From Datnioides undecimradiatus (Eukaryota; Chordata; Actinopteri; Lobotiformes; Datnioididae), in assembly GCA_008933995.1 (NCBI GenBank), contig WARS01000069.1, forward strand, positions 1,116,001-1,180,000: a DNA stretch of 64,000 nt, in the 5' to 3' direction. This document shows positions 11,463-23,129 of the stretch, piece by piece. The position numbers and the translations under genes were made by a program. The first letter of the stretch is position 1. Every line of letters begins with the position of its first letter. The notes under the pieces are model-generated. The model saw nothing but the letters and a program-made list of their open reading frames with translations, was not told where the DNA came from and searched no databases.

Positions 11463-12630
11463 CCCTCTCCCTCCCTCTCTCTCTCCCCCCTCTCTCCCCC
11501 CTCTCCTCTCTCTCCTCTCTCCTCCTCTCTCTCCCTCCCTCTCTCCCCTCTCCCCTCTCTCCCCCCCTCTCTCCCCTCTCCTCTCTCTCCTCTCTCTCCC
11601 CCCTTTCTCTCCTCTCTCCCTCCTCCCCTCTCCCCTCTCTCTCCCCTCTCTCTCTCCTCTCCTCTCTCTCCCCCCCTCCCCCTTCTGCTCTCTCTCCCCC
11701 CTCTCCCTCTCTCTCTCCCTCTCTCTCCCTCTCTCTCTCCCCTCTCCTCTCTCCCCCTCCCTCTCTCCCCCCTCTCTCCCCTCTCTCCCCCCCTCTCTCC
11801 CTCTCCCCCTCTCTCTCCCCCCTCTCTCCCCTCTCTCTCTCTCTCCTCTCTTTCTCTCTCTCTCCCCCCCCCTCCCCTCTCTCTCCCCCCCTCTCCCCTC
11901 TCTCTCCCCTCTCTCTCCCCTCTCTCCTCCTCCCTCTCTCCCCCTCTCCTCCTCCCTCCCTGACTTCCTTCCTCTCTCCCTCTCCTCCCCTCTCCCTCCC
12001 CCTCTCTCTCTCTCCCTCTCTCTCTCCTCTCCCTCTCTCCCCCCCTCTCTCTCTCCTCCCTCTCTCTCCCCCCTTTGTCTCTCTCTCTCTCCCTCTCCCT
12101 CTCTCCCCTCTCTCTCTCCTCTCCTCTCTCTCTCCCCTGTCTCTCTCCTCCTCTCCCCCTCTCCCCTCCCTTCCCCCCTACTTTCTCCTCTCTCTCCCCT
12201 CCCTCTCTCTCCCTGTCTCTCTCTCTCTCCCCTCCTGTCTCTCTCTCTCCCTCTCTCCCCCCTTCTCTCTCTCTCTCTCTCCTCTCCCCTCCCCTCCCTC
12301 TCTCCCCCTCCCTCTCCCCCTCTCTCCCCCCCCTCCCCTCTCTCTCTCTCTCCTCTCTCTCTCCCCCCCCCTCTCCCCTCTCTCTCTCTCCCCCCCCTCT
12401 CTCCTCTCTCTCTCTCCCTCTCTCTCCCCCCCTCCCTCTCCTCTCCCCCCCCTCCTCTCTCCCCCCCCTCTCTCCTCTTTCCCCTCTCTCTCCTCTCTCT
12501 CCCCCTCCTCTCTCTCTCTCCTCTCTCTCCTCTCTCTCTCCCCTCTCTCCTCTCTCTCTCTCTCCTCTCCTCTCCCCCTCTCCCCCCTCCCTCCTCTCCC
12601 CTCTCTCTCCCCCCCTCCCTCTCTCTCTCC
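11463..12630. repeat. 1.17-kb polypyrimidine (CT/CCCT)n tract
   Basis: 1168 bp with only about 8 purines on the plus strand. Uninterrupted pyrimidine runs reach 273 nt (11688-11960) and 393 nt (12238-12630). The pattern is an irregular mix of CT, CCCT and CCCCCT rather than a clean dinucleotide array. The long open frames across it, in both strands, are composition artefacts (SLSLSPL or REERERGG proteins), not genes. Such homopurine/homopyrimidine DNA can form triplex (H-DNA) structures. It ends about 2.0 kb before the cacng2 start codon. Confidence 0.97.
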
Positions 12631-12954
12631 AGTTGTGTCGATTTTTTTCATCCTCTCTCTGGCTAACCATCCTCCTCCCCCCTCCTCCTCCTCTCCTCTC
12701 CTCCTCTCTCCACTTCTGCTCTCAGCTCTGCAGAAAACCGAGAACCGGAGGATTGATGTGTGCTCCGGCTTCATATTTCATATACCATCTCTTATTTTCG
12801 GGGCAGCAGGCCGCCTGACCCTCCGCCTGGCAGCTTTGCCTGAACTACAGAGACGACAGAGGAAAAGCAGAAAGCCAAACGCGCAGTCCCTGCTTTTGAT
12901 GATTTCTGCCGTTTTTCTGTGTGATGACAGTAAACGGCTGCTGTGTGTGTGTGT

Positions 12955-14646
12955 GTGCGCGCGCGGGCGCGTCTGTGTGTGCACCGGCTCGCCGTGATAT
13001 AACCGCGTAGGATCGTTTGGATGCTGGAGGAAGAGGCTCCGACGCGCCGGGAAGCTTCGTCCATCCCTCCGTGTCCTCCTCGTTCCTGCGACCGGCTGCA
13101 TGACCGGTGATGCTCGGCCTCTCCGCCTGGATGCGCCCCTCTCTCCGCGACGTGCCGTCGCTACCGCTGCCTGTTCCCCCTATAGCGAATTTCCAGTGTC
13201 GCCGGAGAAAGGTCAAGGCCACATATGGAAACTGGGGACCAGAATTTTAGGAAAAAGGAAAACTAAGCAGGCTGCCGTTTGATTTTCATAACTTAACATC
13301 CCCCTCCTCCTCCTCTTCTTCTTCTTCTTTGGCTTGGTTCTTTTTATTTTATTTTTGATTTGGAGGGTGCGTCGCGGTTGGTTTCTTTGCCTTCATCTCT
13401 TGAGGAATGGCTGGTTTTCGTGGCAGGCATGGCACCGGCTGATCGTCTGGCATCACCTCTCATTCTGTCCTTGATTTCCGGGGTAGCAGTTCTGCCTGCC
13501 TTGAATTTATCATTTTCCATCCACTCCTTTGTGTTTTTTCTGTTTTTACATATCTCTGTGGGCCCTGCCTGTGTCTGCCGCCTCCCGTCACCTTCTTCTT
13601 CCCACAGGATACATGTGACTGAGCCTGATTCTTCAGAAAGCCCTGAGATGATGCTGGTGAGCCTCCATCTCATCCCCTGGGTTGCATCAAGGTAGTCACA
13701 TCTCATCCTGAAACGTGTCATCATCTGTCGGCGTCTTTGTTTCTTCATTTTGTACAGGGGAGGGGGTTTGCATTTTAAAGAAATCAGGCCGCCAAACTGT
13801 GTTAGTCTCACCCACCCCTCCACCCCCACGCGCCCGGTGTTGCTCCGTCCCTGTTTCAGTATGAATTAATTCCCGCTGCGTGCATGCGTGTGCTTCCTCC
13901 GTGTACAGGTGCAACGTGTGCGTGTGTGTGGTAGCGCTGAAACTTTGACTGTGTGTGTCCGTAAGGGCTGCATGTGACGGCCCGTGTGTGCACATCATCA
14001 CCCGTCCCCGTGCATCGCCGCTGACGCTGTGAGGATTGTAATTCATGCTTTAGTCGGCTCAGAACCCCAAAACACTTCAGGCCTGAGACGACCACGGAGA
14101 ACCCGAGCGAGATCCTCCATCTTCTCATCATCTCCGGCCTTTTTATTTCCGGAGTTTGACATTTAGAGGCCTTCCAACTCAACAAAGTAGGCCTGGATCC
14201 CGAACCAGATCTCCCTGTGGAAACTCTGCTAGAAGCCTGTTTTTAGGTCAACATTTCTTTTTTTTAAATTTGATTTCCAGAGCAGGGCAACTTGTCGCCT
14301 GGAGGACTAGATTTTAGAAACCTCTGCAGCCGAGGGCGCCGCCATCCTCGCCAAAAGTCTGTTCGACCCGTCTTTTGGGCCAAACGGCGTCCCGTCCGCC
14401 GCCTCCCCGCCCCCGACGACCCCTCAGCGTCATCTCAATTTTCACCTGTTTGCTGTCCCACCACGCAAACCAACCCTCCCCGTTTCCCCAGTTCTTTCCC
14501 GCGCCCCCCAATGACCCCATGCAAATAAATCCGCCCGACACCGCCCACCCCCCGTTTTCGAGCTGGCGTGGCGACGCAAACTCACAAATATTTACTTCCT
14601 GTACATCAAGAGGAAAGGGGGCCCCCCTTTCGTGGAATGCGGCAAC
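12955..14646 (+). promoter_or_regulatory. cacng2: Presumed cacng2 promoter and 5' UTR, CpG-rich
   Basis: CpG dinucleotides are dense at 12957-13205 (about 30 by hand count) and again at about 14330-14660, against a CpG-poor surround. This is the usual look of a brain gene's CpG-island promoter. No clear TATA box and no defined transcription start can be assigned. A perfect POU octamer ATGCAAAT lies at 14519-14526. Near-palindromic AAAGGGGG/CCCCCCTTT lies at 14614-14630, 16 nt before the ATG, and could fold in the 5' UTR. Several short upstream ATGs exist (for example at 13100), so upstream ORFs are possible. A pyrimidine-rich stretch ending cccacag at 13608 could serve as an acceptor for a spliced 5' UTR exon; this is inference. 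Confidence 0.55.
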
Positions 14647-14854
14647 ATGGGCGTGTTTGACCGCGGAGTTCAGATGCTGCTGACCACGGTAGGGGCCTTC
14701 GCCGCCTTCAGCCTTATGACCATCTCGCCGTGGGAACAGACTACTGGCTGTACTCGCGTGGCGTCTGCAAGATCAAGAGCACCAGCGAGAACGAGACCAG
14801 CAAACGAGGAGGTGATGACGCACTCGGGCCTCTGGAGGACCTGCTGCCTGGAAG
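14647..14854 (+). CDS. cacng2: cacng2 (TARP gamma-2/stargazin) coding exon 1
   Basis: First coding exon of an AMPA-receptor auxiliary subunit that traffics and gates the receptor at the postsynaptic membrane. The ATG at 14647 opens [20 protein letters not shown], the N-terminus and first membrane segment of gamma-2. The end reads [18 protein letters not shown], carrying the claudin-fold GLW..CC motif, and is followed by the donor gtgagc at 14855; the exon ends in phase 1. Oddity: between 14725 and 14802 the open frame reads SPWEQTTG..., while the conserved peptide ([14 protein letters not shown], then [11 protein letters not shown]) lies in another frame. It looks like 2 extra bases at 14725-14726 and about 5 missing bases at 14802, net -3, so the frame is restored. 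Exon length is 208 nt, one codon under what I expect for mammalian CACNG2. Gamma-2 fits better than gamma-3, which as I recall begins MRMCDRG. Whether this is the a or b fish paralogue cannot be told here. Confidence 0.95.
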
Positions 14855-14872
14855 GTGAGCCCGAGATGCACC

Positions 14873-14873
<1 letters not shown>

Positions 14874-14908
<35 letters not shown>

Positions 14909-15114
14909 CAACAGCTACAGCACGCTCAGGCACATCGATTCCTGCATGCCCACACACACACACACACACCTATACACATGCACACACACACACAGTCACC
15001 ATTCACACTCCCACATACCTATCGCTCACACTGTTCTGTATGTATACTCCATCCATTTCCACTCCTGGAGACACTCGCTTTAACCTACACACACACACAC
15101 ACACACACACACAC
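14874..15114. repeat. Three (CA)n tracts just inside intron 1
   Basis: Tracts at 14874-14906, 14951-14994 (interrupted) and 15087-15114, beginning only 20 bp after the exon 1 donor. CA-rich sequence downstream of a 5' splice site can bind hnRNP L, so an effect on splicing is conceivable, but this is inference. Confidence 0.95.
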
Positions 15115-16509
15115 CTCTGCTACATCTACCCATCCATCCATCCGTGTACTTCCTTGTCCCTGCCTGCAGTCTATGACATCATAACGTGTAGGAGGACTCG
15201 GCCCTCAGACGCCGCGGGGCGTCTTTGTACCTGAGCGACAGGTTACCTGAGTCACTGAGTCACGCGATGACACATGACGGTTGCAGAGGTGTTCAGGACA
15301 AACACACTGTGGAGCTGTTGCTGTTGGGAGGTTTACTCTCTTGCCTGAGGCCTTGGATTCAGAACCACGTGTCGCCTTCCTCCTCCAGCTCCGGGGATCT
15401 GTGAATCACAGGGCCGGTTCAGGTCGTCCTGTTGAAGAGCGGCGAGCATCAAGGAGTCGTTCCAGCTGTAACGTTACATGTTCCAGGCTCAGATGTCGAG
15501 TCTGCTGTGCGCTAATATCAGAATGCTAGTTGTAGTTAGCAACCCTTCTCTGTTTATGTTGTTTGTTAGCGTGTTAGCACGGCTGATAGAGCGTTATTGA
15601 TTTGTCAAACATCAATAATACCTGCTGATGTCTTACTGTGCCCATGCTGATGAAATCCGTTTGGCTCATCGGATGCAGGAGCGTTTGCAAACCTTTTGAA
15701 TCTGTGACAAAACAAACGAAAGCTGCGGTTGAATAATAGATTTTAGGGACTGCTTTGAGCCTCAACGCTCTGATACAGAGCTTTGCGAGCGCGAAGGAAC
15801 AGTCGAAAAAACACAGTTTGAGTTGAAGCGTTGAAATGGGCTGAAGTTTACTGGACATTTTGGGAGCTGAGATGATGGAAAGTGGGTTCAGATGCAGCAC
15901 AAACTGACTTTGCCCTACATCACACGTCCTTCAAGACATGACTGAAACGTACAGACTAATGAAAATGTTGTAGCTGTGCATTAGAAAGAGAAGTGGGAGC
16001 GTCCCTGCAATGAAACTGGGTAACCGAGATCTTATACAGAAGAAAAAGGCAAACTTTAAAACTGTTTCCAGTCCTGCTGTCATCAAGCCACCACTTCCTG
16101 CAGCCTGGAACTTTACTTTCTGCGGTCTGAGCAGAGCCTGAACCTGGCTCTTAAGGTCTGCGTGCACGCTGCAGAAGGTCGGGCGCACATGCACTTAGCC
16201 GTGCTGAGAGTGACATGCTGTAATCTCACGGCCTCAGGTCACGGGACGGAGTCGTGACCTACTGAGGACACCTGTCAGTGCATTTTGTGGTGTTTCTCCC
16301 ATGGTGCAGTTGGTCGTCTCTCGCCGTAGTGGCTGTCTGGACCTCATAAATGTGGGTTTATGGTAGAGGTGAGAGACAGAGACTCAGAGACAGAGGAAAA
16401 TGAGTTTTCTGAGCTTGACGCCATGGTTTCAAACTTTTAGTCCCAGTTTTGTTGCTTGTTGCTGAGTCGAAACTCTTCAGATGGGTCATAACAAGCACAT
16501 ACATCCACT

Positions 16510-16523
16510 GTGTGTGTGTGTGT

Positions 16524-16558
<35 letters not shown>
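16510..16558. repeat. (GT)n tract
   Basis: About 49 bp of TG repeats with one TC interruption, followed by GCGCGC. Confidence 0.95.
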
Positions 16559-16559
<1 letters not shown>

Positions 16560-19148
16560 TCATGCATGTCAGATTAGTGCCTGGCCTGTGGCGTGAGCTC
16601 TCTCTGATTGTGACCTCACATTTGTCGCATTGGTTGAGCCGCGCAGCCTGATGCTGTCACACACCTGGTTCACCCACTGTCACCAGGCCCCACTGCAACG
16701 TTAGCATCTCTCTAAGAGCTCCTCACCTCAGCCGTAGTCCATAATTACCATTTTATCGCTTATAGGTCAAGCTGTATGGCCAGCACAATGGTAACATCTA
16801 TATATTTGTGCATCAGTCCTGCAGCTGGTGTCTCATTCTAAGGCTTAGGCAGAAGCAGAGCAGGGTACAGGGATGCTAAAGCTCTTCACAGCATGCTAAC
16901 CATGTTGCTAACCAGTTAGCACTGAGGTGGAATTCAAGTAAAACATTTCAATTTTGCATTTGATCGATCAAAAATAGTGTCAAGTCACTCATAAAATCTC
17001 AAATGAGTAACCATGGCAACAAGGGGACGGTCTGTAACAAGCTAACACAACATCAAGTCACTGGGGAGTCTGAAGCTTTGATGACAGGGGCATGAAACTT
17101 CCTGACAGGTCATGTGATCCATCGTCTAACATCCCATTGGCTGCCCAACTCGTTAGCTTCCTGGCTAATAGCTAATAGCTACAGCCTGTGGGTGCTACTG
17201 CAGCAGTGGCCAGTGTTCCAGTTGCATCAGAGCCTGGTGGGATGGTGATGACTGTTCCAGGTGTTTGAGTAGAATGTCACATGTGCAGGTGCGTGGCGAG
17301 ATGCACCTGCACGAGGTGCATGTGTAAAACAAGACTTACAGATGTAAGTACACTGTGTAGTACACACAGTGGAGGTCAAAGACGGATAACAGCCTGTGGG
17401 AAACACACCTGTCACCAACACAACGACTGGAAAACAGCAAAGGTAGTTAAACAGGTTTGTTGTTTGTTTGTTTTTTGTTATTTTCCTTTAATAATGTGGG
17501 GTTTTTTTTCAGATTAGCAGATAGAAAATGTCCAAAATACACATTTAAGTGTTTATCATTATAGTTGATATTTCTGCAAACAGTGCATATTTAATTAGAC
17601 AATGCACCATTTTTATATCTTAACATTTAACAGAACCAGTGATTTACAAAATAGTTGTGAACATTTCTTAAATATTCTTAAAGACAACCAACATGACCTT
17701 AAGTATTGTTGTTAAAACAAAATGAGGCTGAATGTAAGTCTGTGATGTCAGATTTATCATTAATGATTTTTTATACTGCAAACCTTTATTCAATGGGACA
17801 GTGATTGGCTTTGGCAATATGTGAAACGATCGCCGCCTTTATTAAAGTATTGTAGCTACCTTTAGCAACGCTGCAAACTAAGCTTGTAGAGATCAGGGCG
17901 GCTGTGCAGCCTCTGGAGGACTAAGACAAAGCTCCAACCTAGCGTTAGCAGCAAGATGCTAATGCTAGCAGTATGCAGCATAACCAGATCAAAAGGGAAA
18001 GGAAGGAAATATCAGGTCATTTAAGTCACAGAAAGGCGTACAGAGCTAAGAAACATCTGTGAACAGTGAGTTCCTCCGCTCTACTACTTTGTGTGTGAAG
18101 CTCCTCCATCCTACACCTCGAACACTTCGCTCTTCTTCTCAGCGTTGCTTCCTTCTTTTATTCCAACTCACCTGCAAAACAAAAGGGCGTGTTTCACATC
18201 TCTGCTCCTCCAGGCTCTGCTGCAGCAGCCAATTTGGTGCGGTGTGATGGCTTCATACCTCGCGATCGACCACGCGTGACCCGGCGTTCACGTAACGCAT
18301 CAAAGACAAGGTCGCAGAGCGAAGCACGCTGCGGCACGCTGCGGTTTAAGCGGAACAAAGGCGGAGAACGTGAAATCTTGGCGAGGTCGGCGAATTGTGT
18401 CAAACCACCACCGTATGGCTTGCCCAACCGGTGGCCTTCGCTATGGCTTCGCTACCTTTCGCTGCATGTGTGATACGCTTATTTCTGCCCACACACCACC
18501 ACCAACACCAAGCCTCCCTCCACAGTATTTACTTTTTCCTGCTCAAGCTCACTCAGTGTCCTTGGCACTGGAATTTGAAATGGTTAAGAGCAGAAAGAAA
18601 TGTGAGAGAGAGACAGAGAGAGAGTGAGGAGAGGGAGGAGAGAGTGAGGAGAGAGGGAGAGAGAGAGAGAGAGGGAGAGAGGGAGGAGAGGAGAGAGAGA
18701 AGAGAGGAAAGAGATCCTTTCGCCTTCTAGAGCTACAGTTGCTCAAGGCTAAATGGTGCAGAGAAAGAGATGGGAGGGAGGGAGAAGGATGGAAGAGGGA
18801 GAGAAGAGGAAGGAGAGGAGGGAGGAGGATGGAAGAGGAGAGGAGGAGGCGAACTTCCTGGTTTCTCTGTCACACCCCCTCAGGCATCCTGTGCTATCTT
18901 TAACACACAGGCCTACGTTCTATCTAACCTATCTTGCCCCGGCTTTTAACATGATCGTCACAGTGCAGCTTTTATTTTAAATGCCGGAGGACACGATGTC
19001 TGTGATCTGCAGATACCAGTGACTGACTGACTGGCTGGCTGCTGTCACCCGCGGCGACAGGCTAGCATCCTAAAACAGTACGCCGCGCCGCGTGATTGCA
19101 GATTTGATTATGTTTCTGCCTCCGTGCTCAGGCCTCTGCACAAATCTG

Positions 19149-19214
19149 AGTGTGTTTGAGTGTGTGTGTGTTTGAGTGTGTGTGTGTGTGTGTGTGTGTT
19201 TGAGTGTGTGTGTG
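19149..19214. repeat. (GT)n tract with TTTGAG interruptions
   Basis: TG repeats broken by three TTGAG words, giving a loose minisatellite appearance. Confidence 0.9.
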
Positions 19215-19360
19215 GGGCAGGCCGTCTCTGAACCGGAGTGCATTACGCCGATGACATTAATTATGCTCATAACCATCAGCTCCGTTAGCTTTGCGGCGCT
19301 GATGGTCAACGCTCCACGCTGCCTCTTCATCTCAAAGCTCCGGCTCCTGATGCGCCGGGG

Positions 19361-19440
19361 CAGGGATGTAACTGATTACATGTAATCAGATTACAAAAAA
19401 TTTGGGATGGGGAGCACAAATGTAATCTGATTACTGAAGT
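19361..19440. mobile_element. Possible MITE fragment with GTAATCnGATTAC motifs
   Basis: ATGTAATCAGATTAC (19380-19394) and ATGTAATCTGATTAC (19420-19434) are two near-identical palindromic words 40 bp apart, preceded by cagggatgtaactgatta. This wording recurs in fish interspersed repeats as I recall; family not assigned. Confidence 0.35.
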
Positions 19441-19609
19441 AGTATGGTTAAAAACACGCCGTTGAGAGATATTGATAATCTGCTTGTCGATGATGTGTGA
19501 TCTGGGATCTTCACTTGGTGCTTTAGAAACAACGCCGATGATGAACCCACAGAGAAATCGAGCGATGAGCTTCTGACTCAGGCTGAACCTGTCAGATCAT
19601 GACCAACAC

Positions 19610-19830
19610 ATTTTTATTATAGTATATTATTAGATTTTTATTTTTAATTTAATTTTAGTTGTTTATTTGAATTATTTAATTTAATTTGTTTTAATGTGCA
19701 TATTTTTATATCTTTTTGTTTATATTTTTTAAAAAATATATTTTAATATTTTTTAGCCTTATATTTGATTTACATTTTTTGTATATTCTATATCATGTTT
19801 TTTAAATACTTGCAAAAAACACTCTGGCTT
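19610..19830. other. AT-rich island
   Basis: About 220 bp made almost only of A and T, in runs such as TTTTTAATTTAATTTTAG. No ORF or repeat structure. A similar shorter island lies at 23480-23590. Confidence 0.85.
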
Positions 19831-21639
19831 ATTAAAGACTGTTTTATTTGCTATATTCGATGTTTTAGGGTGCGTAACACATAAACCACACTGCTCACAC
19901 TGTGTATTATGGGATGCAACGTGAAGTCAGTCTGGGGCTGATCTGAGTCATGACCGTCGATAAGCTGCAGCTATTTCGATACTTTCTGCAACGTTGTGAG
20001 ATAAGTTCTGTTTGTTTCAGAACATAAATCAAACTTTAAGGCGTCAGAGTGATAAAATACTGTATAAAGTCTCCAAAACAGCAGAAGCGAATCCAGGAGA
20101 AAAGGCGATTTTCCTTGAAACCGCCGATGGTTCTGCTCTGAGTTTGGTTCTTGAAGCTTCAGGATGCAAAACCAAACATGTGACGAGCTAATGTTTCCCA
20201 TTATAATGTTTTAATAACACCTCCTCACTCTTAACTTGTTGTTGCATGTGCAGGACTAATAATAATTACACCTGAAATAAAGCTTGCAGAGAAACATTTT
20301 AGACTTCATGAGCTATGGACGTGCAGGTGACCTTTGTGGTCAGCCTGGTGAAATGCCGCAGGTTATTTAGGTTTAGCAACAAATCAAGAATTCAGATAGG
20401 TGTGTTGAACGTTATATTAACGCTATATTAGCTTAGCTACAGGGCTGCTTCTGCAGAGGTTGCTACATGCAGCCGTATTTGATGCAGCTGGAGTGAAAAC
20501 AGGGATTGATTTCGCGTTATTTATTTGCGTACAAATGATTATTTCCATTGTCCAGTGTGGACTCATGCCTTCTGTGGGCGTTTCAGACCGCTAGCGACAT
20601 TTGACTTTGTTGGAAAACCATGTAGCATGTGATCTGAGGAAGAATCACCTCCTTCACAGTTTGGATTCAACTGGTGATGAAAGCGGCAAGTCACATGATC
20701 TGCCGTTTCTGACATCCGGCAAATTTACAAAGGTCGAGCTGCAGTCCCTACATAAAAAACACCACTGAAGATGTAACGGCGCTATTTACGGCGCATGTTG
20801 GAGGAGTGCTGGAAATAAGACGCATTGTTCTTATTCGTGAACTGGCAAACGATGGTCGGCATCCAGCAGCGCTCTGTGGGCGTGCTGTTGTTGATACTGT
20901 AATAGAAGTGACTGACGGGTCACGGCAGCTGTCAAACCTCAGCCGTCAACGCGCTGCAACCGCCCGACAACAACTCCTGGAGACTCTTCTTCTAACAAAG
21001 CAAACCCAAAAAAAGTATTTGAATTTATTTTTAGCTTTTTAAAAAGGGAAATATCAGATTTGTTTAAGAGCACCAATGATCCTGAATCACAGGCTGCTCC
21101 CTGTGGTGACACCATCAGACCATCAGACAACAGTATTACAGTCACATGACGCTCGAACAACGCGCACTGTTAAGCACCAGAAATATTACTGAATCCCTAA
21201 AATAATGGAAAACTACATTTCTATGCTCATTTCAGCAACTGTATTGATAGAAATGTTGGTGCATTGGTTGGTCAACGTCTTGCTGCACATGGACGGTTTT
21301 GAAATATTCAAGCTAACCTGTTGTTTCTTGGACTTAAACCATGAGGTTGTTAGTTCCCCCAACGGCTACGCAACACGTTTCTGGACAAACGTGTGGTTAA
21401 AGTTGGTAAATGGTCACAGCTCGGTTTGATCCAGGCAGCAGAACTTCTTGGTTGGGTTTCCGGAAAAGGTTTGGTGGCTTGGGTTACAAGACCGTAGCTG
21501 CTTACATCTGTTGGTAATGATAATAATACATCTATTTATTTTATATTAAGCTTTTCTAGGCAGAAAGAAGCAGGTTTGGTTTGATTCAGCTTCACAGCAG
21601 AAGGCGAGCGTGAAGAAGGGGGTGTTGAGGGTCGGGTTG

Positions 21640-21860
21640 AAGGTTGGTAGGTTGGTGTTTGGTTGGCCGAGGTTGGTTGTGGAGGTGTCTTTAGAGGGGT
21701 TACAGTTTGGCCCTGGTGGTTGTAGGTGAGCTGAGGTGATGGCTGGAAGTTGGGCAGACATGGAGGTCAGGGAGACATGAAGGGGCAACGTTAGTGAGGG
21801 CTTTGTAGGAGAGGTCTGTCCAGTGTTTGACTGGAAGTGATGTGTTCACGACTGTGGGTG
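21640..21860 (-). mobile_element. LINE (L2/Rex1-like) C-terminal remnant, weak
   Basis: On the minus strand a frame reads TSLPVKHWTDLSYKALTNVA followed by PSCLPDLHVCP. This resembles the LPVK..(I)..KIL..YKAL...APSYLSDLL region near the C-terminus of L2-like reverse transcriptases, with a gap. Diverged and short; family is inferred by eye. A possible relative of the fragment at 32950-33240. Confidence 0.4.
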
Positions 21861-22694
21861 GAGGGGAGCAGCAGTTGTGAGGGGGTCATTGCAGTCATGT
21901 CTTGAGTTAAACAAGTCAACTTTGGTTCATATCTTAAGCTTAGTCATTGCTTCCTTCTTGGTTTCACACCAACAAGATCCGTAAATATGGGTCGACCTGT
22001 TCACTGTTGCTGCTTTTGAGGAGAATGATCTGCAGGACAGGTGTTCATGTTCCCTGCCTGGAGGAGCTGCAAACACTTTGGTGGTTTAGTAACTGAAAAA
22101 CATGAAGAACTGAGCTGAACATCAAACTCTCAGTGCTGTTTGTGGTTCACCGTTTCATTCCAGCATATGCACCTGCAGCACAGATCTCAATAAGCTGGTG
22201 CCACGTCTTTGTCCCTGAACCTTATTTTAAATGTCAACATATTATCAAACAGTCAACCTTTGGGATATTTTCCTTTTCTTCATTCGCCTTCATTTGCTTT
22301 TCTAAAGGGATATTTCATCTTTTAAGTGTTGTATCAGCTCCTATTCATTGCGAGAACTCATGTTTTTCCGTATTTTAATCAAAATTCAAATATTAAATTC
22401 AAATATTCTTCATATTTTTGTGCATCGGATTATATACATTCCTCCAGAATTGAGCCTGATATGTTAGGAAACTTTGAGCACTTTGGGATCTGCAGGTTTG
22501 AGCAGAGATTAGCCGAACAGCGTGAGTTTGTAGCGGCTGACGAGTGTTTAATTACTTTCAGCCGGCGACTGCAAACCCGTCTTCATCTCTGCAAACCTGA
22601 TGCGGTTGAACCGGACACGTTACCGCTGCAGTTCTGAATCAAACAGACGGTGCAAAGTGTGGGAGTGATGCATATAAAGGCATGGACGTGTATC

Positions 22695-22737
22695 AGGTGT
22701 GTGTGTGTGTGTATTCGTGGCACACACACACACACCT
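22695..22737. repeat. Perfect (GT)n-(CA)n hairpin
   Basis: AGGTGTGTGTGTGTGTG (17 bp from 22695) and its exact complement CACACACACACACACCT (22721-22737) are separated by a 9-nt loop ending ATTCGTGG. The intron RNA could fold into a 17-bp stem; the DNA could extrude a cruciform. Confidence 0.95.
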
Positions 22738-23024
22738 CAGCCATCACGCGTCCCCTCCATCCAGCAGCTATCCAGTCTGCTCCAGTTGGATTCTCTCTGT
22801 GCGCCTGTCATCCTGGACGGATGGCCCCGTGTCGGTGGTCCAGCTGTGGAGGCCGGCTCCTGAGATCCGGCCCGTGGTGATGGATCTCGCCTCGGGACAG
22901 CCTCTCGTTCGGAGGCACAGACCGGAGCTGCCCTGGGGGGGCCTCCAGCCTTGACAGGTGGAGCTCAGCAGGCTCTAAATGCTGCTATTAATCTCCATCA
23001 CGGCGGGTTTTGAGGGCGAGCGAG

Positions 23025-23129
23025 GTGTGTGTGTGTGACAGGAGATATGTTTCTGGGAATGAGGTGTGAGCGTCTGAGAGTGTGTGTGTGCCTCGTGTGT
23101 GTGTGTGTGCCTCGTGTGTGTGTGTGTGT
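23025..23129. repeat. (GT)n tracts with CCTC interruptions
   Basis: GT repeats at 23025-23037 and 23080-23129; within the latter a GTGTGTGTGCCTC word is repeated. Confidence 0.9.

Noticed and set aside
11204-12670. A 488-residue minus-strand open frame rich in R, E and G
   Set aside because: It is the translation of the complement of the polypyrimidine tract; pure GA sequence rarely makes stop codons. There is no domain and no start context. The plus-strand SLSP-rich frames are rejected for the same reason.
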